This document shows, piece by piece, positions 7,726-16,589 of a stretch of 35,815 nucleotides of DNA. The DNA comes from Acidobacteriota bacterium (GTDB lineage Bacteria; Acidobacteriota; UBA6911; RPQK01; DATIPO01). The stretch lies in contig DATIPQ010000074.1 of NCBI GenBank assembly GCA_035471785.1, forward strand, positions 1 through 35,815. Direction: 5' to 3'. Position 1 is the stretch's first letter. The number at the start of each line of letters is the position of its first letter. Both the position numbers and the translations under genes were made by a program. Under the pieces are notes generated by a model that saw only the letters and a program-made list of their open reading frames with translations, was not told the origin of the DNA and did no database searches.

Positions 7726-8835
7726 CCGGGAAGACGTACCGCCTTGCGAATCGCCCTGGCCCTTTTGGGGCTGGCGCTGTTCGCCTGGCTCATCCACAGC
7801 ACCGGTTGGAGGCGCCTGTGGGAGGGCATCGCCGAAGTGGGATGGGGGCTGGCAATTCTGATCGCTCTAGGGGGGCTTTCGCATCTAGCAAAGACATGGG
7901 CCTGGCGATTCACCATCCCCGCTCAGCACCGTCCCCGCTACCTGCCCATGGTGGGCGTACGCCTGGCCGGAGAAGCCGTGGCCATGATGTCTTTCGCCGG
8001 ACAGGTGGTGGGAGAGGCCACGCGGGCGATGATGCTGCGGCGCACTTCCGTCCCCCGCCTGCACCGGGTCTCCTCGGTGGTAATCGACCGCGCCATGTTC
8101 ACCTTTACCGGAGTGCTGGTCATCATCTCCGGCACTCTGCTGGCCCCTACCGTGGTGGCCTTGCCGGAGGGCGTCCGCCGCTACAACTTCCTGGTGCTGC
8201 TGGTCTTCGGCCTGATCGCGGCGCTGGCCCTGCTGGCGCTGCGGCGCCAAGTCCCCTTTGCTTCGGGCTTCCTGCGCCTCCTGGAACGGATCGCCCGCTT
8301 GCGCCGCTGGGCCCGTCACAAGCGGGACGGAGCCCTGCAATTGGAATCGGCCATCTACGGCTTCTTCCGCCGCCGGCCCAAGGATTTTGCGGCCTCGGCC
8401 CTGCTCAACTTGACGGGACACGCTTGCAGCGTGGTGGAAGTCTATCTGGTGCTGCGTTTTCTGGGACTCGACGTGACCCTGATGGAGGCCTTTGTCGTCG
8501 AGGCCCTGACCAAGGTGGTCAACTTCGGAGGATTTATCATCCCAGGCAACCTGGGCGCTTTCGAGGGCGGCAACATGGTTATCCTGCGCCTGATGGGACG
8601 CGAGGGCGCCTATGGCTTGACTTTGGGCGTCATCAGGCGTCTGCGGGGGCTGTCCTGGGCGGCGGTGGGCCTCTCGGTGCTGGCCATTCACGGATTCTCG
8701 CAAGGGGTTCCCGACGGGCAGGGAGCCGGAGCCATCAACGCCCAATCCGAGTCCGGCCAGGACTTGAAGCAGACAATCTGCGAGGAGGAAAGGCAAGCCT
8801 TGTCCTTGACCAACCAGATCGTGGACGATCTCTAA
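7723..8835 (+). CDS. flippase-like domain membrane protein (lysylphosphatidylglycerol synthase TM family)
   Basis: This 370-residue polytopic membrane protein has helices near 8-26, 41-55, about 120-145, 155-175 and several more toward about 310. It carries the family pattern of LPG_synthase_TM proteins: GEAVAMMSFAGQVVGEATRAMML early, and TKVVNFGGFIIPGNLGAFEGG later. Relatives include the flippase half of MprF and many stand-alone proteins beside glycan or lipid genes. The likely role is moving a lipid or lipid-linked molecule across the inner membrane. The TTG start is chosen because GGAGAG precedes it and no ATG or GTG lies suitably upstream. The following gene starts 10 bp after its stop, indicating an operon with the exported protein and the phosphatase-like enzyme. 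Confidence 0.85.
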   Translation: MPGRRTALRIALALLGLALFAWLIHSTGWRRLWEGIAEVGWGLAILIALGGLSHLAKTWAWRFTIPAQHRPRYLPMVGVRLAGEAVAMMSFAGQVVGEATRAMMLRRTSVPRLHRVSSVVIDRAMFTFTGVLVIISGTLLAPTVVALPEGVRRYNFLVLLVFGLIAALALLALRRQVPFASGFLRLLERIARLRRWARHKRDGALQLESAIYGFFRRRPKDFAASALLNLTGHACSVVEVYLVLRFLGLDVTLMEAFVVEALTKVVNFGGFIIPGNLGAFEGGNMVILRLMGREGAYGLTLGVIRRLRGLSWAAVGLSVLAIHGFSQGVPDGQGAGAINAQSESGQDLKQTICEEERQALSLTNQIVDDL

Positions 8836-8845
8836 CCGAACGCTT

Positions 8846-11281
8846 ATGCAGATGATGAAACGCTTGTTGAGCATTTTATTGGTCTCTCAGTTATTGGGCC
8901 TGGCCTTGTCGGCTGGCGGTGGCGGAGGAGGGCCCTCCGTCGCTGAAGCTATGGAGGGCGAGGGCGACGTGCCCGAGACGGCCTTTTGGGGCGAGGCCCA
9001 TCCGCTGGACCGAATCGATCCCCACGGCCCCCGCGCTCGCATTGCGGTGCGCGACTTCCCCCTGCGCATCGACTACCCGGTCATGGAAGGGGAAAAGGTG
9101 GTCCTCACCACGGTAGGGACCGAGCGCCTGCTGGACGGCCAATGGGAGTTTCGTCCGCTGGTGACCTTCCTGGTCGACCGTTCGCTGACGCCCGAAAACG
9201 ATCCGGGCGAGTGGCTGGCCGTCTGGAACCTGGGGCAGGACACTCCGGGCGTCCTGAGCTGGTTGCGGGCGGCGATTCCAGGCTTTACCGCCCGCAAGCG
9301 TCCTCCCTCGGGCCAGCTCAGGGACCTGGGCCGCAAGTTGGAGCACTTTCAACAGCAGTGGCAGCAGGGCGACATCCGCATTCCCGACACCACCTACGAG
9401 GTCATCGACGGACACCAGCGCTCCAACGTCTCGCTCTTTCTCAACGGCATCAAGCAAGGGCTCTCCTTTGCCGACTTCTCCTTCCTGGGCCAGTTCTTCT
9501 ACCGGGGGATGCTGCTGCGCCGCGCTGACGCCCAGAACCGCAACTTCCAGCAAACCTACGTGGGACTGCTCTGGTACGGCGACGTGGCCCGCACCACGCC
9601 TCGCCGCGAGCCTCTTTCGCCGGCCGCCATCCAGGAGATCAAGTTCCGCCTGCTCTCCAACCGTCACATGCTGGGACGCTGGGTCCTGCCCGAGTCCAAG
9701 GAAAGCTTCGTGCACGGCTTCGAGAACGAGATGCGCGACCACTTGTGGGGGACCTCCTGCCGCTTGGCCAGCGACGCCAACGAGTACGGACTGGGCTACG
9801 AGGAATTGCAGCGCCACACCCCCTCGGGCATCCCCATGTCGCTGGGAGGCATCCTTTATTACGATCCCTCGATCGCACCTGAGGAGCCGCCTATCGAGTG
9901 GGGCATCGATAATCCCTTCGACCTGACCTACGACCCCTTCATCGATCCCGAGGTGCAGAAGGCGGCCCAAGACGGGCGCCGGGTTCCCTTGGCGCTCTAC
10001 GTCTACCAGAGCAATATGGCGCTTAAGCCCATCATCGTGGTGGACTTCTTCCGGCCCTCCAACCCCCGCTTGCGCGAGTCGGCCACCTACTGGCGCAAGC
10101 TGGGCAACGAGGCCCTGGGAGCGTCGCACCTGGGACGCATCTACAAGATCGCCAACCAAGCCGTCAGCTTCGCCGCCAACCGCAAGGGCATCACCCTGCT
10201 TTCCGACTCCAAGTTGGCCCTGGGCATCGAGGAACTGCGCCTCTCCCTCATGAACCAGATGTACTTTCAGCCCGAGATGGCCGACAAGCTGTTGCAGAAG
10301 GTGGAGCGGCTGACCATCAATCCGCTGGTGCAGCCGGGACGGGTCAAGCGCCTGCAGGCCCAACTCGACTACCGGGCTCTTCAGGCCGAGGGAGGCGAGA
10401 TGGCGTTGCTGGCGGCTCGCCGCATCCGCAACCGCCGCATCCGCAACGTCTTCGACATCAAGCCGCGTCCGCTCACGGCAGACGACTATCAGGCTTACCG
10501 CACCTATCTCGAGCAACGCTTCCACATCCGACGCCTGGAGCTTTTTGTGGACGAATCCTACGTCAGTTCGGTTCCTCTCGAAGAGGTGGAAGCGTCGCTG
10601 CGCGCGCTGGGACGGCTGCGCAGCGGACGCGAGGATCAATCGCTGGAGGCTCTGGTGGAGTTCCGCCTGGAAGCCGAAAAGCTGGCCGGCGCCCGGGCCG
10701 GCGGCCGGGACCGAATGGTCCAGATGCTGGAAATCAGCCGCCATTCCCTGCGCCGCCTCTACGCCGACCGGGGCCTGAGCGAGACGCAACTGCAGGCCGA
10801 CCTCGAGCAGTTGGAGGAGCGCCTCACCCGGCGTGCCCAAGAAGAGGAGCGTCGACTGCAACGCGAGCAGGCCGACTTCTTTAACAAGCAGATGGGCAAG
10901 CACCTGGGCTACCTTGAGGCTCTGGTCGAGTCCGACGGCGATCTGACTCGCGTCTCGCCCTGGCACGTGAGCCGGGCCGTCGACTTCATCCAGCAGGTGC
11001 CCCGGTTCATCGCCTCCAATTCCATGGCGGCCAAGAAGTTCCGCAAGAAGGAAGCCAGGGTGGAACTGCTGCTGAAAGAGGCCGAACGAGAACTGGCCCA
11101 GGCCGATCTGCAGCAGCAGCCCGAGTGGCTGCAGGCCGAACGGCGGCTGTGCCTCGACCACCTGCGGGGTGTGCAGCGCCACCTGCAAGCCTCGCTCTGG
11201 AAGGAAGCTGCTCCCGGCAGTTCGCAGGACTCTCCAGAGGAAGCCTCGCGGGCCGGCGCCCTTCAACCCGAGATTCAATAG
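8846..11281 (+). CDS. large exported protein of unknown function
   Basis: I do not recognise a family. The 811-residue protein has a signal peptide (about 1-22, LLSILLVSQLLGLALSAGG). A mostly globular domain rich in Trp and Tyr follows to about 540; it includes RIDYPVMEGEKVVL and IIVVDFFRPSNPRLRESATYW. The C-terminal third is strongly helical and charged, probably coiled coil (about 650-690, LEQLEERLTRRAQEEERRLQRE). It is expected in the periplasm or at the outer membrane. The gene is 10 bp after the flippase-like gene and 39 bp before the alkaline-phosphatase-like gene. The three probably work on one lipid or envelope molecule (inference from operon layout). ATG codons at 8852 and 8855 are alternative starts. 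Confidence 0.75.
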   Translation: MQMMKRLLSILLVSQLLGLALSAGGGGGGPSVAEAMEGEGDVPETAFWGEAHPLDRIDPHGPRARIAVRDFPLRIDYPVMEGEKVVLTTVGTERLLDGQWEFRPLVTFLVDRSLTPENDPGEWLAVWNLGQDTPGVLSWLRAAIPGFTARKRPPSGQLRDLGRKLEHFQQQWQQGDIRIPDTTYEVIDGHQRSNVSLFLNGIKQGLSFADFSFLGQFFYRGMLLRRADAQNRNFQQTYVGLLWYGDVARTTPRREPLSPAAIQEIKFRLLSNRHMLGRWVLPESKESFVHGFENEMRDHLWGTSCRLASDANEYGLGYEELQRHTPSGIPMSLGGILYYDPSIAPEEPPIEWGIDNPFDLTYDPFIDPEVQKAAQDGRRVPLALYVYQSNMALKPIIVVDFFRPSNPRLRESATYWRKLGNEALGASHLGRIYKIANQAVSFAANRKGITLLSDSKLALGIEELRLSLMNQMYFQPEMADKLLQKVERLTINPLVQPGRVKRLQAQLDYRALQAEGGEMALLAARRIRNRRIRNVFDIKPRPLTADDYQAYRTYLEQRFHIRRLELFVDESYVSSVPLEEVEASLRALGRLRSGREDQSLEALVEFRLEAEKLAGARAGGRDRMVQMLEISRHSLRRLYADRGLSETQLQADLEQLEERLTRRAQEEERRLQREQADFFNKQMGKHLGYLEALVESDGDLTRVSPWHVSRAVDFIQQVPRFIASNSMAAKKFRKKEARVELLLKEAERELAQADLQQQPEWLQAERRLCLDHLRGVQRHLQASLWKEAAPGSSQDSPEEASRAGALQPEIQ

Positions 11282-11320
11282 TCCAGTGACCGATCGCCCA
11301 CTTATGGTTCGAACCTCAAG

Positions 11321-13990
11321 ATGAAGATGACGCTCAAAACCGTGCTGAAACTCCTGCCCGTCTGCTTGCTGACCGCCGCCTCCCTGTGCTGGGCCCAGAC
11401 AGCCCGCCAAGCCGAGCCTGGACGCCTGGTCATGATCAAATGCGACGGGCTGCCTCCCGACCTGCTGGCCGCGGTGGCCATGCCCGAACGCCAAGACCTG
11501 ATGCGCCGCCTGCCTTACGCCCAGGACCTCAAGCAGGCCATCGAGGCCTACCAGCAGCAGAGCGGGCGCCAGTTCGTCCTGCCCAACATCCGAAAGTTCT
11601 TCTACCAGGACGGCGTCGTCTTCGACAACATGTATTCCCACACCCTGACCCTCTCGGCGGTGGCCTGGGGAGTCATCGAGACGGGCCATCCCAGCGTTAT
11701 CAAGGGTCACGGCACTTTCAGCCGTGACACCAGCTACCTGCGCTCTCATCTGGACGGGCTGCGCGACACCATCGACGCCCTCAAAGTGCGCGCCCCCTAC
11801 GGAGAAGCCCGTACTTCGGCCACCTGGAGGCTTGATCAAGTCGGCCTGCCCTTCATCTTCGACTACTACGACCCCATGAGGATCTGGGTGGGTCCTCACA
11901 TCTACCGCCGCACGGCCAACCGTGAACTGCTTCTGGAAGGCGGCAAGCGATGGCTGACTGCCGACGGGGAAGGGGTGATGGGCATCGCCCGCGCCCACGT
12001 TTCGCGGCAGGTGACCGGACTCGACTACACCGAGTTCAACCAGGAGATGAGCGCTCAGATCGCCGCCGAAAAGATCCTGGAAAAGGATCTGCAGGGAGAG
12101 GAGCGCTTCGACTTCGTCTCGCCGCTCTTCACCCTGATGGACCACCAGCAGCACGTCGATCCCCATCCCGTCAACCTCATTCACTGGCTGACCGTGCTGG
12201 ACGCTGAAGTGGGACAGATCTTCCGCGCCGTTTCCCGCAGCGAGCGCCGCGACCGCACCGTGGTGGCCCTGGCTTCCGACCACGGCTCGGAGATCAAACC
12301 GGGGCAAGTCGGCTATTCCTTCCCCATCACCAAGGTGTTCCGCACCCGGCAGTACGGCGGACACACCGTCAAGACCCTGCTGGTGGAAGCGGCTTGGAGC
12401 GCCCTCTCGGTGCCCATTCCAGGCATGGACCGTCCGCGCATCTACGAAAGCGATTTCTCGCCCTACAACCAGGGCCCGGCCGGAGAGGACGGCTACGTTA
12501 CCGCCTACATCGATCCCTTCGGCAACGGACGCGCCGCCACCTACCTGCGCAACGACGACCTCAACCGCCTCCATCTCATTCTCATGGAACTGAAGAAGAA
12601 GCCGGGTCCGCAGCGGTTCGAGCGCTTGCGTCGCCTCTTCAGAGAGACGCTGGAGCAAACCCGCCGCTGGCTGCAGCCCGACCTGCAACTGCAGCGCGAC
12701 TACCTGGAGGGAGCCGCCGACTTGGCCGCCAATCTGAACGACAAGGCCGACCGCACTTCCTTCGACATCTACCGACGGCTCGATTCCGAAGTGAAGCGCG
12801 GGCGTCCTCAGGTGGACAGCCTCTCCCGGCTGATGGCCGTTACTTTCGACAAGGCCGGGGAGGACGGCCTCTACTTTGATGATGTATTCGCGGGCGACTT
12901 CGCCATCGATGACTACATCCCCAAACAGTATCTGGGACTCTCCAACAACGTTCACCAACTGGCCAATTACACCATCGGTCTGGACGAAGACCTGAAGTGG
13001 GTCTCGACCACCGTCGATCCTCAGGGGCAGTCCCAGCCCATGGACTATTTCAAGCTGCTGCGCGACTACCGGGCGCCCAACGCCCCCGTCAACGGCGACC
13101 GCAATCCCTATGACCTGGTGGTGACGCCTCTGCAGGCCGAAGGCGTCCGCTCGGCGCTGCAGGAAAAAGAGCTGGCACCGTCCGGCCTGCGCCTGCGCAA
13201 CGCCGCCTGGGTCATGTCGACGGCCAAGGGGCACCCGGGCAAGGGAGGTTCGGCTCTGCTGCTGGACACTGAGGACGGGCGCATCATGTACCTGCCCACC
13301 TCTCACATCAGCCAGGACGCCCAGGGACGGTACCGTTTCGAGCTGGTTGACGACCTCGATCCCCTGGGGCTTCTCCACTCCGACCAGGGAGAGCCGGTTT
13401 CAGCGGAATGGATGCGCCGCTTTCATCCCGCCGATCAGTGGCGCCGCGCCACCCATCGAAGCGAATACTCGATTGCGCCCATCATCATCCTCGACCTGAT
13501 CAACGATCCCGTGGACGAAATGGTCGACGACCCGAACTTCCGCAAATACCTGGTCCACTTCTCCTCCCAAGAGATGAAGCAGCGCTATCTGCGGGGACTC
13601 AAGCGCAAGTACGCCACCATGCGTCCCGACTTCATCATCTGGGCCGAAGAATTGTGGAACTTCAATTCCAAGGCCCGTACTTCAGGAGGCAACCACTCCG
13701 GATTGCGGCCCATCGTCACCCGCACGGCCTTCATGTTGTGGGGTGGAGACGAGACCGGGTTGGCCCGGGGGCACACTTTGACCGAGCTTCACACCACACT
13801 CGATATCGTCCCCACTCTCCTCTCCTCGGTGGGCTTGCTGCTGCCTTCAGGCAAGCCGGTATTGGTCCCCGGCGCCTTGCGCGAGCGTGCCTACCGCCCC
13901 TTGCCCGGCAAGGTGGCCCATATTTGGAAGGATTCTCCGCCCCCGCTCTTCGACCCTCGTTCTTCGGACTCCCTTCCCGAAACCCATTGA
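11321..13990 (+). CDS. alkaline-phosphatase-superfamily phosphodiesterase/sulfatase-like enzyme with large insert
   Basis: This 889-residue exported protein has a signal peptide at about 1-25. Metal-site residues typical of the superfamily are visible: Asp42 in IKCDGLPPD, Asp274 and His278 in LMDHQQHVD, Asp320-His321 in ASDHGSE, and His792 in GGNHSG. The nucleophile is a Thr or Ser in HTLTLSAVAW (about 107-116). The C-terminal DIVPTLLSSVGL is the usual closing element of sulfatase/phosphodiesterase folds. About 470 residues separate the DHG motif from the last His, far more than in ordinary members, so a large inserted region is present (about 330-785). The enzyme should hydrolyse a phosphate or sulfate ester in the periplasm; the substrate is unknown. 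It is the last gene of the flippase/exported-protein operon. Confidence 0.8.
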   Translation: MKMTLKTVLKLLPVCLLTAASLCWAQTARQAEPGRLVMIKCDGLPPDLLAAVAMPERQDLMRRLPYAQDLKQAIEAYQQQSGRQFVLPNIRKFFYQDGVVFDNMYSHTLTLSAVAWGVIETGHPSVIKGHGTFSRDTSYLRSHLDGLRDTIDALKVRAPYGEARTSATWRLDQVGLPFIFDYYDPMRIWVGPHIYRRTANRELLLEGGKRWLTADGEGVMGIARAHVSRQVTGLDYTEFNQEMSAQIAAEKILEKDLQGEERFDFVSPLFTLMDHQQHVDPHPVNLIHWLTVLDAEVGQIFRAVSRSERRDRTVVALASDHGSEIKPGQVGYSFPITKVFRTRQYGGHTVKTLLVEAAWSALSVPIPGMDRPRIYESDFSPYNQGPAGEDGYVTAYIDPFGNGRAATYLRNDDLNRLHLILMELKKKPGPQRFERLRRLFRETLEQTRRWLQPDLQLQRDYLEGAADLAANLNDKADRTSFDIYRRLDSEVKRGRPQVDSLSRLMAVTFDKAGEDGLYFDDVFAGDFAIDDYIPKQYLGLSNNVHQLANYTIGLDEDLKWVSTTVDPQGQSQPMDYFKLLRDYRAPNAPVNGDRNPYDLVVTPLQAEGVRSALQEKELAPSGLRLRNAAWVMSTAKGHPGKGGSALLLDTEDGRIMYLPTSHISQDAQGRYRFELVDDLDPLGLLHSDQGEPVSAEWMRRFHPADQWRRATHRSEYSIAPIIILDLINDPVDEMVDDPNFRKYLVHFSSQEMKQRYLRGLKRKYATMRPDFIIWAEELWNFNSKARTSGGNHSGLRPIVTRTAFMLWGGDETGLARGHTLTELHTTLDIVPTLLSSVGLLLPSGKPVLVPGALRERAYRPLPGKVAHIWKDSPPPLFDPRSSDSLPETH

Positions 13991-14139
13991 AGGCCAAGCG
14001 GGACGATAAAGAGCTTCTTTCTCAATTACCTGAACAAATCGGCCAGTCCTTTGGGGTATGCTGAAAAGAAGGGCTCGGTTTTCTTAAGCCGTTTAGGGGG
14101 ACCCGTATGGTGTGGGCCGCCTCTCCTCAGAGGGCGTTT

Positions 14140-15033
14140 ATGAGCAAATTGACGGACGGTCAACTGCAGCCAATTGAGATCGACGAGGCCCGTTTTCTCA
14201 AGGACCACTTCGCCTTGCCTCCTCTGCCCGAGGTGGCAACCCGGATTATGGAGAAGATCAGTTCGGGCGATACCGGTCCTCGGGAGATCGCCAAGCTGCT
14301 TTCTTCCGACGCCGCCTTAGTGGCCTTGGTCTTCAAGTTGGTCAACTCAGCCTACTACTCCCTTCCGCGCCGCATCGATCAGATCAATCAGGCAGTGGCC
14401 TTTTTGGGTCTGGCTGAAATCAACCGGTTGGTGATGGCGCTCTCGGTCATGAAAGTGCTGGAACCGCGCAAGCCGTCCGATTTCCAGGACTTCTGGCGCC
14501 ACTCCTTCTACAGCGCCCTGATCTCGCGCAGCGTGGCCCGGCTCTTTTTCCGCTCTCTCGAGTTGGAGGGCCTCTACACGGCGGTGCTGCTGCACGACAT
14601 CGGCAAGCTCGTCTACATGAAGTTCTTTCCCGACCACTACAGCGCCCTGACGGAGTACAGTCAAGGCCGGCGATGCTTCTTCTACCAGGCGGAAGAGCGT
14701 CTTGGGCTGCCCTCCCATCAACGCTTCGGAGTGCTGTTGTGCGACCGATGGCAACTTCCCGACACGGTCAGCAAGGCCTGCGCCTTCCATGAATTGGGGC
14801 AGTTGCGGAAAGTCCAGATAGGCGAGCAGGAGGAAGAATTCGAGGTTGTTGCCGCCGTGGCCAATCTGATGGCTCATTTGGCCGACGGCACGCTCACCGA
14901 CGACCTGAAGGAAGCCTGTCGCCAGGAAATCCAGCGGGTCCTGGACTGCTCGGAGGAGGACTTCCTCATCGCCATGGCTGAGGTTTACGATCTTCAGGAC
15001 TCGGTGGAGAACTTTCTCGGTCAGCTTCGCTAG
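14140..15033 (+). CDS. HDOD domain signalling protein
   Basis: The protein is about 297 residues from the ATG at 14140, or 308 from an ATG at 14107. It is almost entirely an HDOD domain (HD-related output domain). The start LPPLPEVATRIMEKI, the core LVNSAYYSLPRRIDQINQAVAFLG and a retained HD-like LLHDIGKL are all family hallmarks. HDOD proteins are usually non-catalytic or weakly catalytic signalling modules tied to second-messenger or two-component control. No receiver or GGDEF domain is fused. Both starts have purine-rich upstream sequence (AGGGGG before 14107, GAGGG before 14140). I prefer the later one because it begins nearer the conserved region. Its 3' end overlaps a possible convergent gene. 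Confidence 0.85.
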   Translation: MSKLTDGQLQPIEIDEARFLKDHFALPPLPEVATRIMEKISSGDTGPREIAKLLSSDAALVALVFKLVNSAYYSLPRRIDQINQAVAFLGLAEINRLVMALSVMKVLEPRKPSDFQDFWRHSFYSALISRSVARLFFRSLELEGLYTAVLLHDIGKLVYMKFFPDHYSALTEYSQGRRCFFYQAEERLGLPSHQRFGVLLCDRWQLPDTVSKACAFHELGQLRKVQIGEQEEEFEVVAAVANLMAHLADGTLTDDLKEACRQEIQRVLDCSEEDFLIAMAEVYDLQDSVENFLGQLR

Positions 15034-15307
15034 CTTCTCGGCCAGGATCCGGCAGGAAGAGTTCCTGGTAACGGAGACAGATGCGGTCGAAGTGAGCACG
15101 GGGGAAGTCGCCTTTGTCCAACACCGTGAAAAGTCCGTGCAGGTCTTTGAGGGCGGCCTGGGCGGGCCGCTGCCCGGGCTTGAGTCCCTTGACCAGGGCC
15201 CGGTCGGCCCGCCGCTGCATAGTCAGGCAGCGGCGGTAGCGGAGTGCGGGCAGACGGGGCCGGACCACGGCCAGCAGCAAAGCGAAGTCGTTGCGCAAAT
15301 CGTGCAC
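14966..15307 (-). CDS. possible small convergent gene, unknown function
   Basis: A minus-strand frame gives 113 residues from a GTG at 15307. It begins HDLRNDFALLLAVVRPRLP and continues LFTVLDKGDFPRAHFDRICLRYQELFLPD. Codon choice (CTG, GAC, CGC, CAG preferred, third positions mostly G or C) looks like the neighbouring genes. It fills what would otherwise be a gap of about 430 bp. The HDLRN start recalls the H-box of histidine-kinase dimerisation domains, but nothing else supports a kinase. It overlaps the last 68 bases of the HDOD gene in convergent orientation. A TTG at 15358 is an alternative start. No good ribosome-binding site is visible, so a decayed gene remains possible. Confidence 0.42.
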   Translation of the reverse strand: MHDLRNDFALLLAVVRPRLPALRYRRCLTMQRRADRALVKGLKPGQRPAQAALKDLHGLFTVLDKGDFPRAHFDRICLRYQELFLPDPGREASEADRESSPPSPEDRKPQPWR

Positions 15308-15351
15308 GCACCGGCCCGGGCCGGAAGCCGCTAAAGGACCGCCAACTCCGC

Positions 15352-15381
15352 TTGACAAGTCTTGAAATTCGATCCTATACT
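15352..15381 (+). promoter_or_regulatory. sigma-70 promoter of the ECF sigma factor gene
   Basis: Perfect -35 TTGACA (15352-15357), 18-bp spacer, and -10 TATACT (15376-15381, 5 of 6). It is the best housekeeping-type promoter in the window. The start would lie near 15388, giving a leader of about 75 bases before the ATG at 15465. Confidence 0.75.
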
Positions 15382-15464
15382 CGGCGCGTCCACGCTGGTT
15401 TCCTTTCTTCATACCTCTATAACGTGTCCACCGCCCCGATCTGCGAAGTGCATGGCGAAAAGGC

Positions 15465-16019
15465 ATGCCGCTGGAACAGCTTTGGCAAGAACACGAAGCC
15501 GTTTTCCGAAAGGTCGTCCGAACCATGGTCGCGGATTCCTCCAGCAGCGACGATGTGATGCAGGAGAGTTACTTGCGGCTGCTGAGCAGAAGCAGTCCGG
15601 TCGAGCCGACTTTTCCCTATCTGCGGCGGGTGCTGGTCAACGTGAGCCTCGATCACTACCGCCGCCGCGGTCGTCGTTGCAGGCATCTGTTGCACATCCG
15701 CGCCGCCCAGGTTCCCGATCCCGTCCCCACACCTTTGACGCTGCTGCTGGAAAGAGAGGAAGAAGATCTGCGCCTGAGAGTCATCGAGGAGATCCGCCGC
15801 GTCAGCTCGGCCCTGCCGCCTGACCTGAGTTTCGCCCTTGGAGTCTATTTCGGACCGCGCCGCCGATCCATCCGTGAAATCTGCCGTCGCTGCGGTCTGC
15901 CCTATTCCACCTTGCGTTCGCGGTTGCTGGCGGCCTTGCGCCACTTGAGGATGCACTTGCGCCGCAAGGGACTCTATCAGGACTACCGTTACCTGAAAGG
16001 AGGTCCGCCGCCTTCTTGA
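15465..16019 (+). CDS. ECF-type RNA polymerase sigma factor
   Basis: This 184-residue protein has both regions of an extracytoplasmic-function sigma factor. Region 2 (about 5-70) includes SSSDDVMQESYLRLL and FPYLRRVLVNVSLDHYRRR, contacting core enzyme and the -10 element. Region 4 (about 110-165) has a helix-turn-helix IREICRRCGLPYSTLRSRLLAALRHL for -35 recognition. No anti-sigma gene is adjacent. The next gene, rsmD, is convergent with only 12 bp between stops, so control probably acts through transcription or a distant anti-sigma factor. It has a strong sigma-70 promoter. AAAGG lies just upstream of the ATG. Confidence 0.87.
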   Translation: MPLEQLWQEHEAVFRKVVRTMVADSSSSDDVMQESYLRLLSRSSPVEPTFPYLRRVLVNVSLDHYRRRGRRCRHLLHIRAAQVPDPVPTPLTLLLEREEEDLRLRVIEEIRRVSSALPPDLSFALGVYFGPRRRSIREICRRCGLPYSTLRSRLLAALRHLRMHLRRKGLYQDYRYLKGGPPPS

Positions 16020-16031
16020 GCGCCCGCCCTT

Positions 16032-16589
16032 TCAATCCCCAGGGTGAGTCCGGCGCAGGAAGCGCACCGCGCTGTCGCCTGCCGTCAGTTGGTTGAACTG
16101 CTTCAGGCCGCTGGATGAGGGATCGAAGTCGGTCCTTTTTAAGGACTCGATCACGGCCACCGCCCGGGGGCCGAGAAGCGCGGACCGGGCCAGCCTTTCG
16201 ACCAGCTTGGAGTAGCGGCCGAAGCGGTAGGGTGGGTCGAAATAGAGGATGTCGGGTGCCAAGCGGGGCTGGAACTCGCGCAGCATCACGAAGACGTCCA
16301 TGGAGTGGATTTCGTATCCCTCCTCCACCTGGCACAAGGAGAGGTTTCGCTCGATCAGCCGGCGGACGCGGCGGTCGCGCTCATTGAAAATGACGTGGCT
16401 GGCTCCCCGGCTGAGGGCTTCCAGTCCCATGGCTCCGCTGCCCGCCATGGCGTCCAGGAAGACGGCGCCGTGCACCATAGGCCCCAAGGCATCGAAGACA
16501 GCTCCGCGGAGGCGGTCGCTGGTGGGCCGGATATCGGCCTTGAGGGCGGCCAGGCTGCGGCGCTTGTATTTGCCGGCGATGATGCGCAT
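16032..16589 (-). CDS. rsmD: 16S rRNA (guanine(966)-N(2))-methyltransferase RsmD
   Basis: This 185-residue enzyme has the family's start MRIIAGKYKRRSL and RPTSDRLRGAVFDAL. The S-adenosylmethionine-binding strand is FLDAMAGSGAMGLEALSRGA (about 44-63), and the N6/N2-methylase motif DPPY is at 118-121. Family members methylate G966 of 16S rRNA on the small subunit. Its ATG overlaps the stop of the upstream small gene as TGATG, so translation is coupled. Length matches the family (about 180-200). Confidence 0.93.
   Translation of the reverse strand: MRIIAGKYKRRSLAALKADIRPTSDRLRGAVFDALGPMVHGAVFLDAMAGSGAMGLEALSRGASHVIFNERDRRVRRLIERNLSLCQVEEGYEIHSMDVFVMLREFQPRLAPDILYFDPPYRFGRYSKLVERLARSALLGPRAVAVIESLKRTDFDPSSSGLKQFNQLTAGDSAVRFLRRTHPGD

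Noticed and set aside
8891-13378. A minus-strand open frame of about 1495 codons opposite two plus-strand genes
   Set aside because: It is antisense to two genes with signal peptides and recognisable motifs, spans their intergenic gap and has no family motif. GC-rich codon bias commonly creates such shadows.
14041-14106. Possible terminator hairpin (GAAAA/TTTTC) after the phosphatase-like gene
   Set aside because: The stem is short and AT-only, and the T-run lies within the stem rather than after it.
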